NCBI GenBank assembly: GCA_964510225.1
Contig: CAZEAN010000023.1
Location: 1-58,231, forward strand
DNA from: CAZEAN01 sp964510225
GTDB lineage: Bacteria > Planctomycetota > Planctomycetia > Isosphaerales > Isosphaeraceae
Direction: 5' to 3'
DNA: 58,231 nucleotides
Under the pieces are notes generated by a model. The model had not been told where the DNA came from. It searched no databases and saw only the letters and a list, made by a program, of their open reading frames with translations. A program made the position numbers and the translations under genes. Positions 7,098 to 15,790 of this stretch are shown here, piece after piece (within the stretch, counting starts at the first letter, position 1; each line of letters starts with the position of its first letter).

Positions 7098-9143
7098 ATG
7101 ATCCAGATTGCACCTCTACTGTTGGCATTAGTTTTCTTGCCGGATCCCCCAGTGGACTTCCCTAGACCAGATTGGGAACGAGCGGCCCCGATCGAGGTCG
7201 GCATGGACGAGGCCTTGCTCAAGAAAGTCCGTGCCTATGCCCTCAGTGGCGGCGGTTCGGGTATGGTCATCCGATCGGGGAAGGTGGTCTCAGAATGGGG
7301 TGACCTCGATCAGCGTTACGATCTTAAGTCAACCACCAAGTCGTTCGGTGCCACCGCGTTGGGGGTCGCGATCAAGGAAGGGATCATCAACCTCGATGAC
7401 CCTGTGGTGGATCACCATCCTAATGTCGGGATCCCACCTGAGTCTAACCGGGATCGCGGGTGGCGCGATGCAGTAACGGTACTCCATCTGGCAACACAGA
7501 CCGCCGGCTTTGACAAGAGCGGGGGATTCGAGCCCATCCTCTTCGAACCTGGTACCGCCTGGCATTACAGCGATGGTGGCCCGAACTGGCTCGCTGAGGT
7601 CCTGACATTAAGAACCGGACGTGATCTGAGCGACTGGATGGCGGAGAAAGTCTTCCGTCCAATCGGGATCGGTCCTGAAGACCTCAGTTGGCGCGATCAT
7701 GCCTACCGGCCCGCCAAGCTTAAAGGAATCCCGAGCCGAGAGTTTGGATCAGGGATCCACGCCAATGTCGATGCGATGGCTCGCTTGGGCTACCTCTACC
7801 TCCGAGGAGGCCATTGGAAGGGTCAACAGATTCTTAGACCGTCGTTCATCGATACCGCACGGATGCCACTCGAAGGACTTCAAAACCTCCCAACCTTCGA
7901 AAATGCTGAGCACAACGGAGCCGCACAGCATTACGGTCTCTTGTGGTGGAACAACGCTGATGGTGCCCTACCGGACGTTCCCCGCGACGCCTATTGGAGC
8001 TGGGGCCTTTATGACAGCTTGATCGTAGTGATCCCGAGTCTTGACATCGTCGCCGCTCGTGCTGGGAAGTCGTGGAATCGCGAGGCGGGTTGGGGGCACT
8101 ACCGTGTCCTTGAGCCCTTTCTTCAACCACTCACCGCTGCCGTGACAACTGCGGCAGTACCGAAAAGTGCCCCCTATCCACCAAGCGACCTCATTGTCGG
8201 GATGGACTGGGAACCCGCGTACAACATCGTCCGACGCGCCCAAGGATCGGACAATTGGCCACTCACAGCCGATGCCGATGGCACCCTCTTTACTGCCTTC
8301 GGTGACGGTTACGGGTTCCGGCCATTCCTCCCTGAAAAGCTGAGTCTTGGGCTCGCTCGCGTGACAGGACCACCGGACAATCCGACCGGCCGAAACATTC
8401 GATCGCGGAGCCTAGAACGGAAGGGAGATGGTCCGAACGGGGAGAAGGCAAGCGGCATTCTGATGATTGACGATACCCTCTACCTTCTCGTCCGCAATGC
8501 CGAGAACGCTCGACTCGGTTGGTCCGAAAACCGAGGTAGATCTTGGACCTGGGCCGATTGGCGATTCGAGGCGAGCTTCGGCTGTCCAACGTTCGTCAAC
8601 TTCGGTCGAAACTACGAAGGTGCACTTGACGATTTCGTTTACGTCGTCTCCCCAGACTCGGACTCAGCCTACCGAGCAGCCGATCGACTTGTACTCGGAC
8701 GAGTCCCCCGAGATCAGATTCGCCAACGCAACTCCTATGAGTTTTTGAGCGGCCTTGATCCAAACAGCGGCCCACAATGGTCGTCCGACATCAGAGAACG
8801 CACCGGGATCTTCGAGAATCATGCGCTGGTTTATCGATCAACTCTTGCCTACCACAAACCTCTTCAACGGTTCTTGCTTTGTCAGACTCTCGGAGATGGT
8901 GATACTCGAAAAGAAGGTGGATTCGGAATCTATGAAGCTCCAGAGCTCTGGGGACCGTGGCGGACCGTCTTCTTTACTGATTCGTGGGAGGTTGGACCTG
9001 GCGAAACGCAGAGCCTCCCTCCTGAGTGGGCAACTTCCGATGGTTTGACCGTTCACCTGGTCTTTTCGGGAGATGACGCTTTTTCAATCCGTCGCGCCCG
9101 GCTCTGGCTCCGAGAATCCAAGGATCTCATTACAGAACCTTGA
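7098..9143 (+). CDS. Secreted beta-lactamase-fold serine hydrolase fused to a DUF4185-like propeller
   Basis: A signal peptide occupies residues 1-18. Residues about 25-340 are a class C beta-lactamase / penicillin-binding-protein fold: S78-T-T-K81 is the catalytic SxxK, Y157-S-D is the YxN-type motif, and H-Y-G-L-L-W-W is the third-motif region. Residues about 350-681 are rich in W-x-D and G-D-G-Y-G strands and in W-S-E-N-R-G-R-S-W, matching DUF4185-type five-bladed propellers seen in carbohydrate-active or surface proteins. At 681 residues it is about twice the length of a plain serine hydrolase because of this fusion. ATG 7098 has GAGG 9 bases upstream. An esterase or peptidase acting at the cell surface is likely, with the propeller binding polysaccharide; the substrate is unknown. 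Confidence 0.88.
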   Translation: MIQIAPLLLALVFLPDPPVDFPRPDWERAAPIEVGMDEALLKKVRAYALSGGGSGMVIRSGKVVSEWGDLDQRYDLKSTTKSFGATALGVAIKEGIINLDDPVVDHHPNVGIPPESNRDRGWRDAVTVLHLATQTAGFDKSGGFEPILFEPGTAWHYSDGGPNWLAEVLTLRTGRDLSDWMAEKVFRPIGIGPEDLSWRDHAYRPAKLKGIPSREFGSGIHANVDAMARLGYLYLRGGHWKGQQILRPSFIDTARMPLEGLQNLPTFENAEHNGAAQHYGLLWWNNADGALPDVPRDAYWSWGLYDSLIVVIPSLDIVAARAGKSWNREAGWGHYRVLEPFLQPLTAAVTTAAVPKSAPYPPSDLIVGMDWEPAYNIVRRAQGSDNWPLTADADGTLFTAFGDGYGFRPFLPEKLSLGLARVTGPPDNPTGRNIRSRSLERKGDGPNGEKASGILMIDDTLYLLVRNAENARLGWSENRGRSWTWADWRFEASFGCPTFVNFGRNYEGALDDFVYVVSPDSDSAYRAADRLVLGRVPRDQIRQRNSYEFLSGLDPNSGPQWSSDIRERTGIFENHALVYRSTLAYHKPLQRFLLCQTLGDGDTRKEGGFGIYEAPELWGPWRTVFFTDSWEVGPGETQSLPPEWATSDGLTVHLVFSGDDAFSIRRARLWLRESKDLITEP

Positions 9144-9242
9144 ACTCGCTTTCGAAGACGGCCTTGACCGATTGTCGACCATCATCGTATCGTACCGCCG
9201 ATTCGGCGCACGAGGGTCAACTGCCAAGGAAGGCGGCCTCCA

Positions 9243-10217
9243 TTGTCTAGTCGTGGTACTGCTTGCATTCTGGTCCTAAATTACAATGGTCGGAGACTCT
9301 TAGAAGAGTGCTTACCGACCGTGATTGAGGCAGCAGCGCGTTCAGTAACTACGACCGAAGTTGTCGTCGTCGACAACAATTCTACAGACGACTCGATCCA
9401 GTTCCTCCAGCAACGTTGGCCTCAGATCGCGGTCAACAAACAGCCAAATCTCGGACTTGCCTCGTTTAACAATGTCCTCAAGAATCGAACCGAAGACGTC
9501 GTCCTTCTCTTGAACAATGATCTCAAGCTCACACCGGATGCGGTTGATCCGCTGGTTAAGGCAGTTTTACAGACACCCGACGCACTCTTTGCTGCTCCGG
9601 CTTGTTGGGGGTTCGACAAAACTACCTATGAAGGGATGAGGACAAGAGTCCGATCGAGATTCGGAATGGTTCAGGGACGTTGCCGCGTACCAGGATTTGA
9701 GAAGAGTGTCTTCGAACCTGGCGACACGGCTTCTGCAGGTCCCGTACTCGCTGTTCATCGTCAGAGATTTCTCCAACTCGGTGGCTATGATCCGCTTTAC
9801 TTCCCAGGAAGAATCGAAGACCTCGATTTAGGATTTCAAGGTTGGATGGCAGGGTACCGTGGCCTCTATGTACCGGAGTCGATCACCTACCATCAAGGAT
9901 TCGGCTCCTTCGAACCAACGCTCGGAAGAAAAGAATCAGATCGTCTTGCACTACGGAACACCCTCCTCTTCGCCTGGAAGAACCTCTCAGGATCACGACT
10001 CGCTGGGCATTTGGGATGGCTCCCCGTGCGGTTGTTGTACGCCACACTTACCAGGCGAAACGAATTTCTACAGGCGTTCAAAGACGCGATCAGGATGATT
10101 CGATCAGTACACGCTGCACGGAAGCGGGCAGTGGTCGTTCTAGCGACAGTGAATGAAGTGACAATCAAAGAACGGCAAAAACGCCAGGAAGCCTATTTCC
10201 ATCACTATCGGTGGTGA
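9243..10217 (+). CDS. Family 2 glycosyltransferase
   Basis: A GT-A-fold transferase of the rhamnosyl/galactosyl type. Residues about 5-230 carry C-I-L-V-L-N-Y-N-G-R at the sugar-nucleotide pocket, V-V-V-V-D-N-N-S-T-D-D-S, L-N-N-D-L as the metal-binding DxD equivalent, and G-R-I-E-D-L-D-L-G-F near the acceptor site. The C-terminal 90 residues are basic and partly amphipathic, suiting a peripheral membrane enzyme. The start is TTG 9243, with GGAAGG 9 bases upstream. It opens a co-directional cluster of glycan genes running to 17343. The sugar donor cannot be read from the sequence. Confidence 0.9.
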   Translation: MSSRGTACILVLNYNGRRLLEECLPTVIEAAARSVTTTEVVVVDNNSTDDSIQFLQQRWPQIAVNKQPNLGLASFNNVLKNRTEDVVLLLNNDLKLTPDAVDPLVKAVLQTPDALFAAPACWGFDKTTYEGMRTRVRSRFGMVQGRCRVPGFEKSVFEPGDTASAGPVLAVHRQRFLQLGGYDPLYFPGRIEDLDLGFQGWMAGYRGLYVPESITYHQGFGSFEPTLGRKESDRLALRNTLLFAWKNLSGSRLAGHLGWLPVRLLYATLTRRNEFLQAFKDAIRMIRSVHAARKRAVVVLATVNEVTIKERQKRQEAYFHHYRW

Positions 10218-10313
10218 TCTCCCAGTCGAAAGATTCGCCATCGATAGATCCAGACAACAGCTAATATCGGTGGAGTAGTCCTCAGGTCATCCGGTCGCAA
10301 GGAGGCGCCGTTG

Positions 10314-11378
10314 ATGTCTCGGCAGCACCAGGTGGCTCAGGTGACGATTGATGCAAGGCCTCGAGGTGCTAGTGGTCCAGCTGCAGAGGTGGTATTGTTC
10401 GGTAAGCCGATGCTCGCCTATCTCATTGATTGGGCAACCACATTAAGTAACACTGCTCCTCTTCAAGTCCACACGAGGCTTGAAGAACAAGATCAGCTCC
10501 AGCATCTCATTGCAGCGACTCCAACCAAAGCTCCAATCCATTTCATAACGGGTCCGCCGCCGGAAGGGACCTCAATCCTTCGGTCCGATCGTTTCTATGA
10601 TCTGAAGCGACTCCGACGCGCGGTTCGCAAGGGTCGAGGTCTTGAAAATGCGGTTATCTGGCGGCTCGACTCGCCCGACCGAATCGATTCAGCCGAATCC
10701 GCCTTGCTCCGCCAACATCATTATCAACCGATCGGACGATGGTGGATCGTTGGACTCGCGAACGGTCTTGTTCGATTACTGACACCCAGCTCGGTCCGCC
10801 CTAATCTACTGACTGCACTCTCCTTTACTGCGATGTGTATTGCCTCCGGATTGGTACTGTACAGCAACGTCGTACCGGGAACTCGTTTCGGGATCGCGAT
10901 TGCCATTGTGTTTGCGTTCCTGTTCGATGTGGCGGACGGTCGACTCGCTCGAGCGCAGGGGACAACAACTCCAATTGGTCGATGGCTCGATACCGTTCTC
11001 GATGAAGCTGGCGAGATGCTCTTGTACGGATCGATCGCGCTCGTGACCTACACCACAACAGCGGACCCCGTCTGGCTTGCCCTTGGAATGGCCTATGGGA
11101 TGGGCAAATACATATTCGTCCTCAGTAACGATGAATGGAATCGAGCGACTGGTCTTCGTGAAGAAACTCCAACGAAGAAGGCCTGGGAAGATGCAGCAAT
11201 AAGTTGGCGGAGCCTGACTTGGTGGGGACGGCGGCTTGGTCATGCTGACCTCCGCTGGCATTTAGCGATTATCGGGGCCTTCATTGGCCAGCTCGATTGG
11301 TTACTCGCGGCCTTCGGACTCTATTTCCCCGTGCGCGCCGTCGCCGGCGCCTTCCGAAAGGTAGCACGATATGGCTAG
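10314..11378 (+). CDS. CDP-alcohol phosphatidyltransferase with a degenerate N-terminal nucleotidyltransferase-like domain
   Basis: The C-terminal half holds the complete family signature D-x2-D-G-x2-A-R-x8-G-x3-D-x3-D (D-V-A-D-G-R-L-A-R ... G-R-W-L-D-T-V-L-D, about residues 205-228) among six membrane segments. Such enzymes join a CDP-activated lipid or polyol to a second alcohol. Residues about 20-140 resemble the sugar nucleotidyltransferase half of bifunctional enzymes such as those making di-myo-inositol phosphate (F-G-K-P-M-L-A-Y-L-I-D-W), but the usual Gly-rich G-x-G-T-R loop is absent, so that half is probably inactive. ATG 10314 sits 8 bases after AAGGAGG; a TTG directly before it is also in frame. 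It overlaps the next gene by 8 bases. Confidence 0.88.
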   Translation: MSRQHQVAQVTIDARPRGASGPAAEVVLFGKPMLAYLIDWATTLSNTAPLQVHTRLEEQDQLQHLIAATPTKAPIHFITGPPPEGTSILRSDRFYDLKRLRRAVRKGRGLENAVIWRLDSPDRIDSAESALLRQHHYQPIGRWWIVGLANGLVRLLTPSSVRPNLLTALSFTAMCIASGLVLYSNVVPGTRFGIAIAIVFAFLFDVADGRLARAQGTTTPIGRWLDTVLDEAGEMLLYGSIALVTYTTTADPVWLALGMAYGMGKYIFVLSNDEWNRATGLREETPTKKAWEDAAISWRSLTWWGRRLGHADLRWHLAIIGAFIGQLDWLLAAFGLYFPVRAVAGAFRKVARYG

Positions 11379-12180
11379 CCCTCCTCGGATTTCAGCGCTG
11401 ATTATCGCAAAGGACGAAGAGCGGAACCTCGATCGCTGCCTCGCGACACTAGGGTGGGTCGATGAGGTAGTCATTGTCGTCGATGCGTCAAGTCGTGATG
11501 ACACCCTAGAGATCGCGCGACGTCGTGCTGACCGAGTGATTATCCGTCGCTTCGATAACTATGCTGCCCAGCGCAACGCTGCTTTGAAAGAGGCGACTGG
11601 AGATTGGGTATTCACCATTGATGCCGACGAACGAGCGACACCACAATTAGCAGCCCATATCCGAAGTGTAGTTGCTGATCGTTCTCTCGGGTTTGCTGGA
11701 TACCGGATACCAATTCAGAGTGTCATCTTAGGTCGGCGGTTCCGCTACTCAGGTACTCAGGATGATCGACCACTCCGACTCTTCCGTCGCCGAGTAGGAC
11801 GGTGGACTGGGGCTGTCCACGAAACCGTTCTACTTCGGGGGACGGTCGGAACCCTCAATCGACCGATGCTGCACAAGTCGTTAACGACGGTCGATGTTTT
11901 CCTTCGGAAACTGAATCGATACACCACGCTTGAAGCGCTGCAAGCTGTTAAAGATAAACGGTCCCCCCAGAAGATAGATTTGGTTGTCCGTCCTCTACTG
12001 CGCTTTGCCAAGCTCTACTTTCTGAAAAAAGGCTACAAGGACGGTCCGGAGGGACTCCTCTTCTGTGCCCTCTCAGGAGTCTCGGTGGCGGTCGCACACT
12101 GGAAGCACCTGGAGCTGAGTCGAGGTCAGGTCCGACTCGTCCGACGCTCGTCACGATTGAGGACGAGGAGTGCAGCTTGA
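11371..12180 (+). CDS. Family 2 glycosyltransferase, WaaE/KdtX-like
   Basis: Residues 4-110 show the GT2 core: S-A-L-I-I-A-K-D-E-E-R-N-L, V-V-D-A-S-S-R-D-D-T, Q-R-N-A-A-L, and T-I-D-A-D-E-R with the DxD. This arrangement is typical of lipopolysaccharide-core beta-1,4-glucosyltransferases. W-T-G-A-V-H-E and a basic C-terminal part with R-F-x-K-L-Y-F also fit that group. The length of 269 residues is normal. The start lies inside the end of the CDP-alcohol gene, so translation is coupled. It probably adds a hexose to an envelope lipid or oligosaccharide core. Confidence 0.9.
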   Translation: MASPPRISALIIAKDEERNLDRCLATLGWVDEVVIVVDASSRDDTLEIARRRADRVIIRRFDNYAAQRNAALKEATGDWVFTIDADERATPQLAAHIRSVVADRSLGFAGYRIPIQSVILGRRFRYSGTQDDRPLRLFRRRVGRWTGAVHETVLLRGTVGTLNRPMLHKSLTTVDVFLRKLNRYTTLEALQAVKDKRSPQKIDLVVRPLLRFAKLYFLKKGYKDGPEGLLFCALSGVSVAVAHWKHLELSRGQVRLVRRSSRLRTRSAA

Positions 12181-12926
12181 CCATCAGCACTGGCCCCACC
12201 TCAGATTTGATGTCGGTAGCTGCGGAATCCTTCGTCGCTCGACAGTTTGACCGTCTTGAGGGCCGGTTTCACGCCGAGGTCGGCCAAGACGATCCTCGAC
12301 TTCAAGCGGTCCAGAACTGTCTAGGATCTGTTGATAAATGTTCGATACTTGATCTAGGGTGCGGGAAAGGGAGGTTCGGTAGCCGTCTCGTGGAGTCGGG
12401 CGCACAAGTTGTGGGACTCGACCTTTCGATTGGTATGTTACGGGACGCTCAGATATCAGGGCTTCCAGTCGTTCGGGGGTCGGCTCGTAAACTGCCGTTT
12501 CCGACGGGAGTATTTGATGCCGTGATTGCAGTGGAGGTCTTCCAACATATTCCGCCACCGAATCTTGAATCTGTGATCCGAGAGGCAGTACGAGTGCTCC
12601 GAGCGGGTGGAGTACTCGTAGTGATCGATCGTAATGCTGCTGCTCTTGATCCCAATCGGCCCTGGCTCCCAGCAGTACTCGTCAAGCGAATCGATGAACT
12701 ACGGGGGCGCTGGATGTATCCAGCTCACGCCGGTTTTCGAGAGCACTGGTTCTGGCCGTGGGAGTCGGTCGGATGGCTCCGAAGGTCAGGGCTGAGAACA
12801 ACTCGCGTTGAGACGTTTCCGATTGCTCAAGAAAGCGCTCAGTGGATTTTTCGACTGCTACCGAGGTGTTGCCGGTTTGCCGTTTGGACGGGTCAGAAGC
12901 CTCAAGGAGGTTCAGATGGTGGCTAA
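12177..12926 (+). CDS. Class I SAM-dependent methyltransferase
   Basis: Residues about 57-150 are a Rossmann methyltransferase: I-L-D-L-G-C-G-K-G-R-F-G (SAM motif I), G-L-D-L-S-I-G-M-L (motif II), F-D-A-V-I-A-V-E-V-F-Q-H-I and V-L-R-A-G-G-V-L-V-V-I (motif III). The length of 249 residues fits a Methyltransf_11-type enzyme. The start is TTG 12177, whose last bases form the stop of the preceding gene (TTGA), so translation is coupled. In this cluster it probably methylates a sugar of the glycan. Its end overlaps the next gene by 11 bases. Confidence 0.88.
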   Translation: MTISTGPTSDLMSVAAESFVARQFDRLEGRFHAEVGQDDPRLQAVQNCLGSVDKCSILDLGCGKGRFGSRLVESGAQVVGLDLSIGMLRDAQISGLPVVRGSARKLPFPTGVFDAVIAVEVFQHIPPPNLESVIREAVRVLRAGGVLVVIDRNAAALDPNRPWLPAVLVKRIDELRGRWMYPAHAGFREHWFWPWESVGWLRRSGLRTTRVETFPIAQESAQWIFRLLPRCCRFAVWTGQKPQGGSDGG

Positions 12927-14424
12927 CCCTGAGTTGGCGGCCTCTCCACCACCGTTACCGCTCCTCCTTTGGAAGACTCCACCTGGCCTCGAATTGATTC
13001 TTCGGCAAGAAGGAGTCCCCTTCGAAACAATTGTCCGGCCGCACCCTCTGATGCTTCGACGAGGACGGTTTGTGCTGTTCGATCGTCGACAAATATCCAG
13101 TACTGATATTAATCACGCACTTGTTCCTGATCAAATTGCCATTGATATTGATAGGCTTCGTCGTGGTTGGTCATTCGATCCATTTGAAGCACTGATAGAT
13201 CACAGCTCACGGCACGTTTCTTGGAAGATCGGATCTTCTCTCGTCACAGAACGGATTGCACGCTTCGATAAGGGAATGATCCGTCGGAAAATCCTAGAGC
13301 ATCTTCGATCGACGATTAATCTTCAGGGTGGTCTCTGGGCACGACTCTCTCCCTTTCCTGCACCTTACCGTGGTGCCTTCAACCTTCGACTTGACCTCGA
13401 TGAACCATACCCGGAACACTACCTGAAGTTTGTCGAATTGGCCAAACCATTAAATAATTGTATGACATTCTTCGATTCTACAGCAGCGCATGCATCCTCG
13501 GCCTCGGTCATGGCCGACTTGCGAGAACGGGATGTGCAGTCACATGGGCACTACCATGTCGTCTATCGTGATCCGGATGCCAATCGTCGGAATTTGGAGC
13601 GAGCGCATGAACTGATGGTTAATGTCGGAATAGTCCCAATCGGCTTCGTGGCACCCGGAGGTCGTTGGACTCCAGCGTTAGACAAAGTCGTTGAATCGAT
13701 GGGATATCGGTACGGTTCAGAGTTTCAACTCGGTTTCGATGACCTTCCCTTCTTCCCCTGGAGGAAAGATCGATTCTCCAACGTCCTTCAGCTTCCGATC
13801 CATCCCATCTGCCCAGGCTTGTTCCTAGAAGCGGGATGTCGAGACGAATCGTTGATTAGCGACCACATGTGCCAAATTATCCATGAACGATTTGAAACAG
13901 GCGAGCCTGCGTTTATCTACGGACACCCTGAACGACGGTTTGTCCGATTGCCAGGAGTTATCAACCGGCTCACCCAAGAGATCGATCGGTCCGGTCTCCT
14001 CTGGCGAACTACACTCACCGAATTTGCACATTGGTGGCATTGGCGAAATCGGCAGCGCTGGTCTGTAATGACAACAACAGATCATCGATTCGAGATCCAG
14101 TTCGAGGACTGGAATCCCCTCTTTCCGATGACCGTCGAAGTCGTCCGAGGTTCCTTCGTCGCACGGATGCCGATCCGTTCCCCGAGGCAACCACTTGAGG
14201 CGAACAGTCTCGTTTTTCAGCGGCTCCAGAGACGCGCTGACCTTCCAGAAGCCTACGCCATCAGACGGCCTTGGAGCATGACGGAGACATTCAGGTCGAT
14301 CCTCGACTGGGAGACCGTGACTCCGGTCGACGATCTTCCTGCCGGTTCAATGACTGACCGCGTGAAGCGCCGATTACGGCGTTGGAAAGAGCGGGCTTCG
14401 ACGCATCGGGGTAAACAGAGTTGA
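12916..14424 (+). CDS. Polysaccharide deacetylase-like protein (NodB fold)
   Basis: Residues about 145-400 hold the fold of carbohydrate esterase family 4. There is a D-L-D motif shortly after an F-N-L-R strand, the S-H-G-H-Y-H motif for metal binding, and later G-F-V-A-P-G-G-R-W, equivalent to the R-x-P-x-G/W region. The 502-residue length exceeds a simple NodB domain: about 140 residues lie before it and a 100-residue basic tail after it. ATG 12916 is chosen because AAGGAGG lies 5 bases upstream; an earlier in-frame ATG at 12808 would bury half of the methyltransferase. It likely removes acetyl groups from a sugar in the same glycan. Homologues in exopolysaccharide loci are often unlinked to any assay. 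Confidence 0.72.
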   Translation: MVANPELAASPPPLPLLLWKTPPGLELILRQEGVPFETIVRPHPLMLRRGRFVLFDRRQISSTDINHALVPDQIAIDIDRLRRGWSFDPFEALIDHSSRHVSWKIGSSLVTERIARFDKGMIRRKILEHLRSTINLQGGLWARLSPFPAPYRGAFNLRLDLDEPYPEHYLKFVELAKPLNNCMTFFDSTAAHASSASVMADLRERDVQSHGHYHVVYRDPDANRRNLERAHELMVNVGIVPIGFVAPGGRWTPALDKVVESMGYRYGSEFQLGFDDLPFFPWRKDRFSNVLQLPIHPICPGLFLEAGCRDESLISDHMCQIIHERFETGEPAFIYGHPERRFVRLPGVINRLTQEIDRSGLLWRTTLTEFAHWWHWRNRQRWSVMTTTDHRFEIQFEDWNPLFPMTVEVVRGSFVARMPIRSPRQPLEANSLVFQRLQRRADLPEAYAIRRPWSMTETFRSILDWETVTPVDDLPAGSMTDRVKRRLRRWKERASTHRGKQS

Positions 14425-14513
14425 TTAGAGGACGGCACAAACGATCACCTCTGGGCTCAACTTCTTCGGAAGAAGTCACAAAGAGACTGCTACAACCTAT
14501 TGTTTTTGATGAG

Positions 14514-14533
14514 AAATCACTTTTGAGTGATTT
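14514..14533 (+). terminator. Possible terminator hairpin
   Basis: A perfect 8-bp stem (14514-14521 with 14526-14533) around a TTTG loop lies 90 bases past the deacetylase-like gene. A further 17-base palindrome is at 14460-14476. The first is preceded by a short T-run rather than followed by one, so termination is uncertain. Confidence 0.4.
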
Positions 14534-14671
14534 GTCGAAGGAACGATGTTGGGGCTTCTCCGAGGGGAAAGGTTGACGGCTTCAAGATTCTCTCCTTGAA
14601 CAAGCAGCAACTGAATACAGATTGATCATTCCGGATCTGACGAAGTCCAAGACGATGGGTAGGAACCAACG

Positions 14672-15790
14672 ATGGCCACCGCACTCGCAGCTACGACAGA
14701 ATCGATTGCCCGTCTCGGGATTTTCTCAGAAGGAGAGATGCCAGACGATGCAATCCTTGTCCATGCACCTTCGGCGGCGTTCCAAGCTCCCGGCGGAGGT
14801 GAAGTTCAGCTCGCTCGGACGACGGTTGCGCTCGAGTCCTTGGGGCTCCCTGTACGCCCTTTCAACCCTTGGATCGATCAACTTGAAGAAGCGCGTGCGT
14901 TGCACCTGTTTGGGATGTCGACGGAAGGCTTGGCGCTCGCGAAAATAGCCAAAGCAAAGCGAATCCCCGTTATCCTGTCACCGATCTGTTGGTTCGAACC
15001 TTCCGCGCTTTGTGCTTTGGCACCTAGCCGATTCCGCGCTGTTCGGGATCTCGGCGCATGGATGCTCCGGCGAGCGTTTCCCAAAGTCCAAAGCTGGCGA
15101 CGTTCCCTCTTTGAGCTTGCTGACGCAGTACTACCCAACTCAAAGGCCGAGGCAGTTCAGCTCATTCGACTCTTCCGTCTTGATCCGAAGAAGATCCACA
15201 TCGTGCCTAATGGCGTCGCACCTCACTTCGAGTTTGCCGATCCCGAACCCTTTCGGACAACGATTGACGCGTCCCATTTTGTTCTCTTTGCTGGCCGGGT
15301 TGAGCCTCGAAAGAATCTACTCGGACTGATTCGTGCCACTCGTGTCGCTGAGCTTCCCTTGGTCGTGATTGGTGACCCCGTTCCTGGTTGCGAAGACTAC
15401 GCGAAGAAGTGTGTTGCGGAGGGCACTGGACATGTGAAGTGGCACCCAAGGATCGAGCCTGATGATCCGATGCTGGCATCAGCGTATGCGGCCGCTCGAG
15501 TCTTCGCAATGCCTTCTTGGTTCGAAACGCCGAGCCTTGCGGCATTAGAAGCAGCGCTCGCTGGTGCTGGAATCGTCATTACGCCCTATGGTTGCACCAA
15601 AGAATACTTTGGGGACTATGTCAGCTATGCTCGCCCAGGCCATGAACAGGAACTCGTAAGCGCGCTCCGTCGGCAATTTGGGTTCGGTGGCGCCCCAACT
15701 GAGCTTGTCGAAGAGATCAAAGAGCGGTACCTCTGGTCCACCGTGGCCCGAACGACGGCGGAGGTCTATGACGAGGTCGCTCCCAGCTAA
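14672..15790 (+). CDS. Family 4 glycosyltransferase
   Basis: A GT-B-fold retaining transferase. The N-terminal half has P-G-G-G-E-V-Q at the acceptor loop. The C-terminal half has A-D-A-V-L-P-N-S, I-H-I-V-P-N-G-V, F-A-G-R-V-E-P-R-K-N-L-L-G-L, and the donor motif F-x-M-P-S-W-F-E-T-P-S-L-A-A-L-E-A (the E-x7-E site). The length of 372 residues is usual. It belongs with the upstream glycan genes and overlaps the following GT9 gene by 23 bases. Its donor is unknown. Confidence 0.92.
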   Translation: MATALAATTESIARLGIFSEGEMPDDAILVHAPSAAFQAPGGGEVQLARTTVALESLGLPVRPFNPWIDQLEEARALHLFGMSTEGLALAKIAKAKRIPVILSPICWFEPSALCALAPSRFRAVRDLGAWMLRRAFPKVQSWRRSLFELADAVLPNSKAEAVQLIRLFRLDPKKIHIVPNGVAPHFEFADPEPFRTTIDASHFVLFAGRVEPRKNLLGLIRATRVAELPLVVIGDPVPGCEDYAKKCVAEGTGHVKWHPRIEPDDPMLASAYAAARVFAMPSWFETPSLAALEAALAGAGIVITPYGCTKEYFGDYVSYARPGHEQELVSALRRQFGFGGAPTELVEEIKERYLWSTVARTTAEVYDEVAPS

